This document shows, piece after piece, positions 10,125-21,164 of a stretch of 64,000 nucleotides of DNA (position 1 is its first letter; every line of letters begins with the position of its first letter). The DNA is taken from the NCBI GenBank assembly GCA_963573305.1, contig OY754331.1:90883434-90947433 (forward strand), written 5' to 3'. The notes under the pieces were generated by a model that had not been told where the DNA came from, did not search any database, and was given only the letters and a program-made list of their open reading frames with translations. Both the position numbers and the translations under genes were made by a program. This DNA is from Pyrrhosoma nymphula. Its lineage: Eukaryota; Arthropoda; Insecta; Odonata; Coenagrionidae.

Positions 10125-11502
10125 CAGGGTGTCCGGCGACCTGGAAAACCTTGAAAACTGGGAAAACTCAGGGAAATATTTTGTTCTGGAAAACTCAGGG
10201 AATTTTTGTATTTTTCCGAAAAACCCTGGAAAATGCATGGCAGCCGATTTCCATTAAGGCAGAGAGAGAGGTTTAACCTCCACCTTTGCTTGCATTATAC
10301 TCGGCTCAGCGTAGCCTTGCGCTCCCTGTTCATTTAATGCACTTTTCATAGCTGTGCGCCCGCTCGCAGCCTGTGCTTCGTCATCCCACACCACTCTCCC
10401 TATGCGCAGTCTAGGGGGCCGATTGCATAACAAGGCAAATTCCACACGGAATAATTTCCATGTAAAATGGCCGCTACGAATGGAATCGGAATTGATGCCG
10501 AAATCTGTCACCGGAAACAGAATTTCACACGGAAATCAAGATTCTGTTCGAAGAGCCGTACGAATGGAATTCTTGGTGTGGCCAAATTTACGAGAAATCT
10601 AAACGTCTGAGCATGCACAGTGGCATTTCCCGCATTGTACGAAAACCATTCGTCCGGCAACCTAAATGGATAATTGGGTATTGTTATGTATGTAATTGAT
10701 AATCCTTTCCAAATTATCTCCACCCTCCTCGTATTAATGTTTGCAGAAATGTTTTTGAAGGAGCGGAAATACATTTTGCGGTCACTTTGTATGGAAACCA
10801 CGGCCCTCGGGTTCGTAGTCGACAGGGCCACGGTACAGGGGCAATCCAACCTAATTAAAATTTGTGAATTGTCCAAAAAAATACAATTTTGTTTTACATA
10901 ATTAAATGCTTTTGGGCGTTAGATCCGTACCTATCACAAAGCAATTAATTCACAGTTTCCGAAATGTTCATGTAAAGTACAGTGAAGCCTTTTGGGAGAA
11001 GAGGAAAGGTACCAAGGCCTCAAGAGAAAAAGAATAAGAAAGTGGTACATACTGCAAAAGTTTCAAGAGCTGCAAACCAAAATAACGTAACTTCTTGAAA
11101 AGCCGAGAAATTTGTTGCTGAAATTGAATCGGAAATGCACTCATTGAAAAATGTCACACCAGTTTCTTTTATTTACATGTTCTTTATCAAACTAGTCTGA
11201 ATCTACTTTATTGTGTTCAAATTGCACCTGACTCAGAATTTTGCTGTCAGTTAACCGTTTTTGTTTATTTGTTGGTTGAAATAAAACCCATAATACTCCA
11301 CATTCCTTGTATACTCTTACGTTTTTAACTCAAAGTAGGGACCGAAATTTTTCGTTTTTTCATGTTTGGAAAATTATGCCGATTTTATTAGAAATTCATT
11401 AAAAATATGTTAGAAACAAAGTGCAGCAAGACCATGGAAAATGCAAAACATTTGCCTGGAAAACTCAGGGAAAAAAGAAATTGAGATTCACCGGACACCC
11501 TG
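10125..11502. mobile_element. 1378-bp TIR element, CAGGGTGTCCGG ends, TATTA duplication
   Basis: Left end CAGGGTGTCCGGCGA and right end TCACCGGACACCCTG form near-perfect inverted repeats. TATTA flanks both sides (10120-10124 and 11503-11507). GGAAAACTCAGGGAA-type words recur near both ends. Internal ORFs (for example 10508-10876 on the minus strand, 122 codons) show no recognised domain, so it is likely non-autonomous. A 5-bp duplication with CAGGG ends does not fit hAT (8 bp) or piggyBac (TTAA). Confidence 0.8.
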
Positions 11503-11947
11503 TATTACCTTTCCACTGACTTCGCTGCTCTCTCAAAATAAAAAAAAGTTATTTATCATTTGTCGCTTTGAATGTGCTATTGCGCAATGGCATGATAGAG
11601 TGCATCGTATAATACTACCTAGTATCTACCAGACGTAATTGCACCTGTATCGTATGATAACTGAACCTACGACTCAACGCTCTTCTTCTCGCACCCGTTG
11701 CTGAAATACGGGCGTTGAGAAAGACGTATATATGTAATCACTTCCATGGATAAATGTGACATCGAAAACTATAATCATTACATGATAATTGCGTGATAGT
11801 TAGAGGAAATACCATAAAATCTTGATAAAAGTTATTTGCCATTAATTAATGCCAGATAACTGTTATCCTATATTGCCACATAGTATGCATATAAATGCAA
11901 TATTACTGCGAATAAACAAGATTTTTCCAATTCCCGCATGTAAGCTT

Positions 11948-12020
11948 CAGCGTCGTAGCTAGGGGCTGGCCAGGCAGGCGGCTGCCAGGGTCACACTTTG
12001 CAGACCCACAGCCTACGGGC
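11948..12020 (+). mobile_element. 5' terminal fragment of the hAT family found complete at 28601
   Basis: Begins CAGCGTCGTAGCTAG and continues GGCCAGGCAGGCGGCTGCCA, then ACTTTGCAGACCCACAGCCT, as in 28601-28690 with a short deletion. It breaks off at the palindrome at 12021. Confidence 0.8.
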
Positions 12021-12052
12021 CATAAATCGAGGTAATATTACCTCGATTTATG
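12021..12052. repeat. perfect 32-bp palindrome
   Basis: CATAAATCGAGGTAAT followed immediately by its exact reverse complement ATTACCTCGATTTATG, at the breakpoint of the hAT end fragment. Confidence 0.95.
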
Positions 12053-12455
12053 TGGTATCAACCAGTAACTGTCGTTTTTGGGCAGCTTGATTCTTCTTGA
12101 ATCTCCTTATCGGAAAGCGGAAGCGGAAAGCTGTTTTACGTTTCGTGCACGCTACTGTGACCGGTGGAGGAAGTGGAACATTTTCACCAGGGTACCTATG
12201 GATACTGTTTGGAATAACAATATTTTAAGGAAATAAGTGCCACTTCTTGAATTGATGGCAAAGGTGATAAAGAGGAAGGAAGATATATTGACTGTTTGCA
12301 ACGTACACGTGATATACAGGATTCATTTTAATGATAATATCTTATTTTTGAAAATTATTACATATTTTAAATTTTAAAATAATAATTATATTTTATTTAT
12401 CTTTATCAGTTTAAAATGTATGGACTATCTATTTAATGTCAATTAAGAATATCAC

Positions 12456-12590
12456 GGACATTACAACTTGGATATCTATGTTTCGTTATTTTTACAACTC
12501 ATCGTGGATGTTGCAAATAGGATGTCTATGTAACGTTATTTTTAAAACTCATCATGGACGTTACAAATAGGATATCTATGTAACGTTGTC
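12456..12590. repeat. 50-bp tandem repeat, about 2.7 copies
   Basis: Units start at 12456, 12506 and 12556 with GGA(C/T)(A/G)TT(A/G)CAA, contain GGAT(A/G)TCTATGT and end in ACTCATC(G/A)T. They lie in the right subterminal region of the 9624-12673 element. Confidence 0.85.
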
Positions 12591-12783
12591 AAAATATCCA
12601 TCGTGTAATAACAACGTCTTTTGGATATGTCAACCTTATTTAGATATCCGATGGATATCGTCTGCTGCTTGGGTCTTTTATACTAGAAACAGAAAATTCA
12701 ATATGTAATTCAGAATCTCATGAAATATGGCTGTTGGGACTAAAAAAATGGTGTAAAATTGGAGAAAACATAAAATTGAAGTG

Positions 12784-14147
12784 CAGTTGAGCACCCTTAA
12801 TCCAGCACCGTCGGGACTCAAGCGATGCCGGATTAGGGATTTTGCCGGACTACGGGTGCTGTGGTAGTAACCAGTATACTTATGGGGTCCGCGATGTTTT
12901 TTATGAGGGAATTTGATAAATTATAGCAAATTCAATGAAATTTGAATAAATTCTGTATTATTTAACAAATAATTTGAAAAAATAAGAAATTAACTTTTTC
13001 TAAATTCACAAACACAAAATTAGTCAACCTGTGGTATCGCAAAACGGCAGAGTGAAAAGAATATGTAGAACATATAAAAATATTGCTGCACATCCAACAG
13101 TACAATGTTATTAGTTGATAAATAATATAAATAAATAACAATTTTTCATTGCTTCCAATGTTCCTTGCAATCCTTAATGCCACTGTGTTTAATACGATAT
13201 CACCTGATTCAATGAGCTGTCTACACCGTGCCGTCAACGCTCGCTGCTACCGGTGGTTCCATCTGTGTGGCTATCCGTCAATACATCGGGAGCGATTGAG
13301 GAAGAAGCCTTGGAGGAAGATTCTTGTCCATCCTTGGTTGCCTTTTTGAACATATCTACGATCTATCAAATTCTATAAAATATTTTAGCCTGCTTCTATA
13401 ACATTTGGCCTGAAATACTGAGCCCTTCACTTCGACTCACAATCAGTCGAAGCCACTGCATAAGTACGTGATCTAAAACGGCACTAGACCTTTAGTGGTT
13501 TTTCTTGTCACCATCCCTTTCTTAGTGTCACTTTCTCAGACAAATTTGAGGATCTTCTCTTTCTGCTTCTTATTGTCATAGATTGTCAAAGATCCAATGG
13601 AGTACATACATATCACACATAAAGGTGCTTCACTGATGTAGCCAAAATAAGTTTTTTCAACACTTCCGCTTTTTCTGCGATAGTTAATGTTCTGTGCTTT
13701 CACTTTGCCCCCTTGCTGCTGCTATAACTGCTTATGTTAGACATAATTACGGATAAAACTATGCAGATGACAGATAGTTTTTACTTCGAGTTGCCACTAA
13801 GTATAAAGCAAAAATTCACGCGCCATATAAGACCAGTACTGTCCATCTCCGAGATGCCACACACCCATGTTTCGGCAACGACACAATATGTCTTCAACTT
13901 GCTGAATAAAGACCTTCGTTGCACACAATATGTAATTAATATAGACAACATTGTATGCAAAAAATCTTCCAATACTCGCTCTTTAATGGGAGAACTTGTG
14001 TTAAGAGTGGGTTACAGTTTCAGTAAATACGAAGCAATGATTCTGCAAAAAAGTTTCTGTTTTCCACGAAGTACCTACGCCTTTGAAATATTGCCAGATT
14101 ACGGGTGTTCCCGGATTAGAGATTTCCGGATTAGGGGTGCTCAACTG
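12784..14147 (-). mobile_element. degenerate Tigger/pogo transposon, 1364 bp
   Basis: Inverted termini CAGTTGAGCACCCTTAATCC (left) and GGATTAGGGGTGCTCAACTG (right). Subterminal repeats of GGATTAGGGGTG/GCCGGACTACGGGTG type follow. The minus strand around 13350-13690 encodes scraps of a CENP-B/Tc5 DNA-binding region (KQKEKILKFV; ALMQWLR-like; SGQMLIEAG). Another scrap, LIESGDIVLNTVALRIARNI, lies at about 13150-13220. The DDE centre is missing and stops are frequent. The flanking dinucleotide is TG on both sides rather than the TA expected. Confidence 0.75.
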
Positions 14148-15159
14148 TGGTGGAAAATGAAGGAGAGACTAACATTGTTCATATGGGGAATCGGAAGGTA
14201 CCAAACAAAAACAGGGTAAATTTGGGGAAAGCATTAACTTGGGGAGTGCAAAATTGAGGTTTCGCTGTAATAAGGTTCTTATGATAACATGTGCTGTTGT
14301 ACTTCCCTTCATATTGATCCTGCTAGAGAATGGTTCTGGTAAACTGACATGAAATATAACTTCTTAACGTGAGAGCCCTGATATGTAGCATCAAACAGTT
14401 ATCAAACAATTGATCTAATAGTAATACAGATATACTTCATCATATGTCATTGATTGATTCCGTGAGACACGATGTGAGCTAAGTCAAATTTTTCTGTGAG
14501 TCAATCCAGCACCCCTATAAACCACTTTCATATACACTATTTTACATATTATGAATATATATATACTAATGTGAAGTTGTGTATATATGACATATTTAGT
14601 TTTAAAAACTAATAATACTGGTAAATATTTGACATACATACTTCCATGCAAAATGTAAATATGTAATAGTAACAAGAAAGAAGAGAAAGCATTATTGTGA
14701 CCCTATTCAGTATAACACATTGGTAATTGCTATTCACACTATTGCGCTGCTCACTTCACAACACCACAGCACCTTTGCTTTGTTTCATTTGCTTCAGATT
14801 CTATCCTCTAAGCAGTGCCCTTCAAAATGCATAGATCAGGAATAGACTTTATGAGCCCTAAGCAATAAAAGAGCTTTGCATCAAAATAATCGCATCTGCA
14901 TTTGTGCTCATTTTCAGCAAAGGTATCATACATGGCTAAAGTTTAAAATTACTCTATGGTAAAAAGCTCATATTTTAAATTAGTATTTAAAATAAATTTG
15001 ATAACTTCACCCAGAAAAGTAGCCCACGACTACATATTTTGAACATAAAGAATTCCACTGGAAGTTTACCCAACTTTTCTTCTCTGCACTTCACTCCATT
15101 CATTGCCCTTCGTGTGCACTGATATGCTCCAATCTGTGCTAACTTCAACACCTAGGATG
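14148..15159. other. intron DNA, nothing recognised
   Basis: AT-rich, no supported ORF, no clear repeat boundary. Confidence 0.5.
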
Positions 15160-15930
15160 GAAACAGTTCAATCCTAGATAACTATGGATTGAACTGTTTA
15201 GTAGATATTCCCACCAGAGTTAAAAGCACATCCAAAACGTTAATTGACAATATTATTTCTAATTTCGATTTCAAATCTAATCTAATTTCAAATCATCTGT
15301 AATTTATATAGGACTATCAGATCGTAACCTGATAGAAGCTAATTATGACCTTAGGACAGCAGCTGATAGTAACATTTACTTATCTAAGAGGATATTCTCT
15401 CATGGAAATGTTGATTACCTGAAAAATTTACTTTCTGGGGAGATCTGGAAATGACATCTTTCTTGGAGAGTCAGTTGACTTAAGCTTTGATTGTTTTTAC
15501 GCTAAATTTTGTTTCATGTTTGATTGTGCAATTCCAACAACAAGAGTTAAACAACCTAAACGCAAATTCAAAAGGAAGTCATGGGTACTATAGAAATAAT
15601 TCAATATTCTCATGAACTTAAACAGAACGCGTCAAATTGCAAGGTTGTCTGGTCACTAGAAGCCTATTCTGACTTCCTTCAAACCAAGAAAGTGTATAAA
15701 TGTATCTTAAAAGAAGCCAAAAAGTCTTTCAATGATAGAAGGTTGAACTCTGCTACTAATAAGGCTAAAGAAATGTGGAATATCATTCATGTTACTCTTG
15801 GGAGAAAAATTAGTAAACATTGCCAAAATTTTATGATAACAAGAACAACCTAGTTACTGATCCAGGAATCATGGCTAACAAAATCAATGAAGCCTTTTGT
15901 TAATATTTCACATGTTGTAGTCAGCAACTT
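15160..15930 (+). pseudogene. Jockey/CR1-like LINE remnant: end of endonuclease and linker to RT
   Basis: The + strand reads VDIPTRVKSTSKTLIDNIIS near 15200, the typical end of the APE-type endonuclease (PTR...TLIDNI). Then come LSDRNLIEANYDLR, KRKFKRKSW and an open stretch 15581-15853 (EAYSDFLQTKKVYKCILKEA, KEMWNIIH), which matches the linker before RT. There are several frame breaks. No RT domain follows. Same clade as, but opposite strand to, the LINE at 21.2-23.5 kb. Confidence 0.75.
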
Positions 15931-16130
15931 CACTATCTCTCAGCCCTTACCAGCTGATGGTAATCTTGCACATCTCTGTTTTTATACCTATTAAAAAATT
16001 GCTTTTACTCTTTTTCGTGAATTTTCAGTCTGGGTCCATTCTCTTTCCCCTTAGTTTTGATGATAGTCATTTTGGTTTGAAATCACTGGAAAAGCTTGTA
16101 CTTATCTTTTTAATGATGCAAAATTTTCAG

Positions 16131-16285
16131 GTGACAATGTGCTGACTGCTATTAGTGTGTCAAGGGAGTGTGGAATAATAGGGCAAGGGGAATCGGTCCT
16201 GCTGCTGAAAGGAATCCCACCTGACAATTTATCCCCAGCTCAGCTGAAATGTGAATATGTACATCCTCCTAATACCCCACCAGAG
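16131..16285 (+). CDS. ATP13A3: P5B ATPase exon B: GDN motif and following loop
   Basis: The exon completes the conserved P-domain TGDN (Gly split by the 12.9-kb intron 3260-16130). It continues GDNVLTAISVSRECGIIGQG, then SVLLLKGIPPDNLSPAQLKC and VHPPNTPPE. The acceptor is AAATTTTCAG (ends 16130) and the donor is CCAGAG|GTAAAT (GT at 16286). It starts with two bases of a codon and ends in phase 0, consistent with the exons on both sides. The Asp in GDN helps bind phosphate and Mg2+ in P-type ATPases. Confidence 0.93.
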
Positions 16286-16612
16286 GTAAATAATGATAGT
16301 CCTGAATTTTATCCTACCTTAAGACCTTACTCTATAATGCCAAATATCATGATGAAATTTACTGGCATGCAGCTAGGTGTAATGCTGCCATTTTATAACA
16401 TATTTTTTTATGATCAATTTACTCTCATTCTCATATTAATTAAAATAGAACAAGATTAAATATTGAGGTACATAATACGTGCGAGCTTTAAAGTTAAGAT
16501 ATTTGACTTTAAAAGAAAGTGACTGGCTGTAATTTAGCAATCTGTGGAACCAAAGTTAACTCAATAAAATTTTAAAACTGATGATATCATGCCTGACCTC
16601 ATGGAAATTATG

Positions 16613-16759
16613 GATATCCATGATGAGAGAACCACCTTTGTTATTTCCACAAAACTTTTATTACGCTGGCACTAATTGTCAACAACAAATAACAAATTAA
16701 GTGCCAGCGTAATAAAGTTTTATGGAAATAACAAAGGTGGTTTTCTCATCATGGATATC
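16613..16759. repeat. foldback repeat, arms of about 60 bp with a 26-base loop
   Basis: The left arm 16613-16673 and right arm 16700-16759 are reverse complements with only about three differences. Both contain CACCTTTGTTATTTCC/GGAAATAACAAAGGTG and GCTGGCACT/AGTGCCAGC. Transcribed with the host gene it would form a long intronic hairpin. Confidence 0.9.
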
Positions 16760-16915
16760 AATAAAATTAGACCAAACTGTGCTCAGATTCTTGTTCTATC
16801 AAATTCTCTTTCTAGTGAGGAAGGGGTAAATAAATATCACTTGAGGATTTGCATTAATTTCCTAGAACAAGTAATATATGGTGAAACCCTGTTTTTATGC
16901 TATTGGTGATAACTG

Positions 16916-19677
16916 TAGAGGTCCGTGAAAGTGGTTTTATTTTTTGCTAAAATTCGTTTTAAAACTGTGACTTCGGTGTTATAGAAAATCTTGGCGGTGT
17001 TATTATAATTTTACAATTTTTGCAAAACCAAATGAAGAAAATGGTTCAAGTAGTGTTAATATAATAGAATGAGCAAGAAAAGGTGCACCGTGAACATTTC
17101 ACTTTAATAATTGCCTTTGTGCGGAAGACTAGAGCAAAAATTAACCAAATGGTACTGAAATTTGTAAACAATTTCATTGTATTAATTTAGACCAATGTGA
17201 AGAGAAAAACGCTTTTCAGTGAAGTCTGTCATTTCGAACAAAAGCTTGCCAGGGGCAGATCTGCAAAACAAATAAAAAACCGAAGTTAGACTTCAAGTGC
17301 TAAAACACAGAAACAAATTCTATGGATCCAGACTACTGCAAAATAGAAATAAAATACCAGGAAAATGCAACCATGGTGAGGATTTCAGAATTCTCTGGCT
17401 TCAGGCTTCTCCTGCGATCAGATACCACCACACAATACTGTGATATCGATCGTTCTGCATCTACATTGGACGTAGGGTACCAAACAGCTTGCAGAGCAGT
17501 TGCTTTGAATTCCATGTAGTCTTCTTTCATGGAACACAAAAGGCTGCAAACATCCAGGGGAGCTATCAATCGTTTGGACTGGGGAACACTGACTTCTAGG
17601 ATCAAACAAATTATTAAGTGCTTCAAAAATCAACTTTGAAGGGTCTTCAGCCATCAGTTGGTTGAGTTTCAGTAGACTCTTCTGAGCAGTCATCTTCAAG
17701 GCATTTACAACTTCAGCTCTGATAATGGCTTTCAATGCTTTTAATTTGGCATTGAGCTCTGGAGAAAAGACCTCCGTGATCAGACCCAGCATATTCTGAG
17801 GAACCTTCAGTTTGGAATGCAGGACATGAGCTGTGGGGTAGCTATTGCCTTCCAGGAAAGTGATTAAGTTTACAAAGCGGTCACAGTTGTCAGCAACGAA
17901 CTGCGCTTGGATTCTTATGACATCTAAAGCACTTGAATTTAAGTTTTTTTAAGGAAATGAACACCACTGTTTTCATCTTTCATTTTTTCCATAAATTGCA
18001 TTATGTCATCTAGGTGCTCATGAATATAAAGCACAGTCAGAAACTACGTATGCCATCTAGTTTGCACTGGCATGGGAAAAAATCTATACTTTCTTCATAC
18101 TTCCCACGTAAAAATTCCAATTGAAGATGTTTCCTTCTTCTTGCATTCATAAATGCTGCTTTTGTTTTTGCAACTATTGAGTTCACTTCATCCAAATTGC
18201 ACTGCCAAATTTGTCCCACTAATTGTAAGTTAACTTTATGTGCCCAACATTGCACTTGCGCAAGATTGACCCCAATAAGCCCCCTCAAAGTATTAACGCA
18301 TGCACTCATGTAACGTGCAGAATCTGTAACAACACCAACAACATTGTGGTAATGGACCTCATATCGATTTAAAGTATCTACAATAGCTTGTGAGCAGGAA
18401 GCACCATTTGCAGCATCTAAAACTACACTTGCAACTAAATAAATGCTCTGGCGGCAACTATTTTCCAGTAAACGAAATAACACATTAAACACACAATTTC
18501 CTGATTTCTCCGTTGTTTCGTCACAAAAAACGAACAGCTTTTTGTCCTTAACACAACATTTAAGCTCTTCCAGCTTCTTTTTCCCTATAATCGGGATGTA
18601 GTGTTGGCGAATACGATCGGCAGATGGCAAATCCCCTCTACCTTTCATGTACTTCGAGAGCCATTCCCGAATTTTTTGATTATCGAGTTTCTCGACACTA
18701 ATTCCAGCATTTAAAAATGCTTCAGTAGTAGCGACTACAAACCCCTCTTTCTCCTCCTTCGCTTTCTTTGACTGAGTAACTGTCTGTTTAAATGGCAGCT
18801 GTCGTTTTGCGGGGCCCCTTTCTTTCGCACGTTTATGTATATCGCTACCGATGTGCTTTAACAACGAGTCACGTCTTTAAAATTCAAGTCTTTTATCGCA
18901 AAATTTGCACAGTAATACTTTGTCGTTCACATAAAATCCTTCTCAGCTGAATTGAAGCACAGTTGAGCGCCGAATATCCGACGATCCGTCCGCTAATAAG
19001 TAGCACCCCCTCTCCTCCTATCCTTTCTGTTCCTTCCCCCCCTTCCCCCAACTGCTAGCGTTTCCGTTCCCAGCCAGTGGCCGTGTTTTAGTCTACAAAA
19101 TTGCTACATTAGGCCCACACTTAAGGTTTTCCTGCAAGAAGTTATCCAATTACGCTCTCTACTGCGTCGCGGTGAGTCACCGGAATTACTATGCTCGGCA
19201 TTGACGCGTGCCGGGCGCGTGAGCATATATTTCCGCTCTTCCGCGGCCGTGTTAAATTTCTTTCAGCACATTATTGATTCAGAATATCTAATTCTTCAGG
19301 AGAGAAAGCGTGTTATTCTAGATATTTCCGAGAATTTCAGGATTGATAAATGTGAATTGAAGAGAGAGGCGGTGATTAATTTAACAGCAAATTCCGGCGG
19401 AGACATCACTACAGTGCGCGATATTACGCGAATGCGATATGCGCGCGACAAAACAAGCCAATTGACCTTTGAATCGTAATGAGATAGAGCGAATGAACGT
19501 CAGAAGCTTTAAACAATGAAGGTTTAGGCTTTAATCGATTATGACTCATTACATATGATTTTTTCGCTTATTCACGTAAAATTCGCGAAAAAAGCGAAAT
19601 TTCGTTTTATTTTTCCGATTTCGCATTATTTCGCGTTATTTCGCGATATCCCGTCTCGCGAATTTCACGGACCTCTA
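16916..19677 (-). mobile_element. hAT transposon, about 2.76 kb, degenerate
   Basis: Termini TAGAGGTCCGTGAAA (16916-16930) and TTTCACGGACCTCTA (19663-19677) are perfect 15-bp inverted repeats. The flanks read GTGATAAC (16906-16913, then TG) and GTGATAAG (19678-19685), a near-match to an 8-bp duplication. The minus strand carries a hAT transposase pseudogene. The right subterminal 100 bp is rich in CGCGA/TTCGCG words. Confidence 0.85.
17340..18950 (-). pseudogene. hAT transposase, CGGBP1-like type, frameshifted
   Basis: On the minus strand the protein starts with a BED-like finger (LLCKFCDKRLEF, then a stop, then SLLKHIGSDIHKRAK: C..C...H....H). An open frame 18864-18037 of 275 codons follows, with ADRIRQHYIPIIGKKK, the first catalytic region FCDETTEKSGNCVFNVL, the second VVGVVTDSARYMSACVNTL, and the CWAHKVNLQL motif. 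After frame breaks come ITEVFSPELNAKL near 17770 and the dimerisation end DAERSISQYCVVVSDRRRSL near 17440. This is the domain order of hAT transposases related to CGGBP1 and other BED-finger proteins. A nonsense codon inside the finger and the later frameshifts make it non-functional. Confidence 0.85.
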
Positions 19678-19685
19678 GTGATAAG

Positions 19686-21160
19686 TTAATTTGCTATTTT
19701 GTAGAAATAATTGTTGTTCACTTGCCATTATTGTATTCTGTGATTGATCATGTTTATATTCTGCTGAAGTTTTTGTGTCTGCGATTTAGAAAGAGATGTT
19801 ATTGTTGTTTCTACAAACAAAAACAAACTAGTGGGCAGTGTGCTGATTTGGAGGTAGTTCAGCTCTGTTTGATGCCTATGGTTGATGTGCCCATATTTAA
19901 TTGACTTTTATCTTTTCACATGAACTTTGTGAATTTTAAATGATATTATAATTCATATGTAGTTAAAGTTGGCATAGGCATTAGATGTTGTGACGTGGGG
20001 CTCAAACACTGCATAGTACATGCTAGTGAAATGTGATACCAAGATATGATAAAAGGGTAAATATGTATAATGGAAAGCCTACTGCTCCAGTATTTTGTTG
20101 TTCATTCAAACTAAAATACATCAAAACAAAATAAAAACTACTATAATGAGGCTGACCCTAAAGTTTTTCGTAGTCATTTGATGCTTTAGTTTTAAGAATT
20201 TTCCCTCTCATTATGGAAGGTATTTTATTTTTAATTTCAAAGGACCAAGAGGCGAACAAATTTCTCCATCTGCCTTTTCTTTTTAACAATTCACTATTCC
20301 ATGGCCGATAACACGAAGAATTCACTATTACCACATTGGAATAATTGTTGAATTTCTTATGTTTTGTTTGGGGCAAGTGGTTTTAATTTGGGTGCCATGA
20401 CGTCTCTGGTGCAAGAGTGTCATTGGATACCATCCTCATATGTTAGCCTAATGGAAGTGCCAAAATGTGCTAGTGCATATTCATGAAAGCCTAAATCTTA
20501 ATCAGAAACTAATTGCTCTAATGGCCCAGCTAGCACAAGGGGAATAATCTACCCAAAATATGCGAAGACTCTCTGCAGAATAAAAGGATAGCCTGTCTCA
20601 AAAGTGGTCAGCATATCCCAAAAAAAGACATGCCAGGGAGAGGAAATGAAGATCCCGGGGGGATTCGGTGAAGAAGTGTTTGCTAAATTGAGGATATGCT
20701 TTCCTAAAGAATGCACTACCGCTCCTGATTGGCCCACAAGGATCCAATGAGGTAACACTTTAGAAATAAGACAACGGCACGCCACCATGCAATAACGTCG
20801 AGAACTACTGGCGTTGAACTACTGGCGGGTAACCATGGCACCATCTACAGGCAGGTCAATGTGCTTCCAACAGTAACCTTCTTAATCCCACGTATAATAA
20901 CCAGAAACCCTTGATACTTTGACTAAACCCTCAAACAACAAATATCAGTCAGGTAATGTCGAAAAAATTTTAAAAAGATCTTTTCAAATATTAGTTTATT
21001 TAGCAACAAATAAGAATTAGCCATATCAGATTATCATTATGGTGGAGCGACAAATATATCTGCCCACGGGATGAACTGCATTGTCAATGTATACTAAATG
21101 TCAAACAACTGTAGCTGAGCCTGAAAAATAAAGTAATACATAATACTTAAAGCAAGAATA
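19686..21160. other. intron DNA, nothing recognised
   Basis: Short ORFs at 20158-20376 and 20549-20788 (minus) have no recognisable content. Confidence 0.5.
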
Positions 21161-21164
21161 CTTA

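Larger units (their letters stand above)
9624..12673. mobile_element. large inverted-repeat element with CCCAAGCAGCA termini, host of a nested insertion
   Basis: The left end CCCAAGCAGCAATCGATATC (9624-9643) is matched by the reverse complement of the right end (12654-12673), CCCAAGCAGCAGACGATATC. Both subterminal regions are full of GATATCC-, ATATCCA- and ACAACGTT-type words in opposite orientation. No target duplication is convincing and no transposase is recognisable, so the superfamily is open. Most of the middle is accounted for by the nested element at 10125-11502. Confidence 0.75.

Noticed and set aside
18958..18985. CACAGTTGAGCGCCGAATAT, resembling a Tigger TIR, inside the hAT
   Set aside because: No matching inverted end was found nearby, so a nested Tigger MITE cannot be supported.
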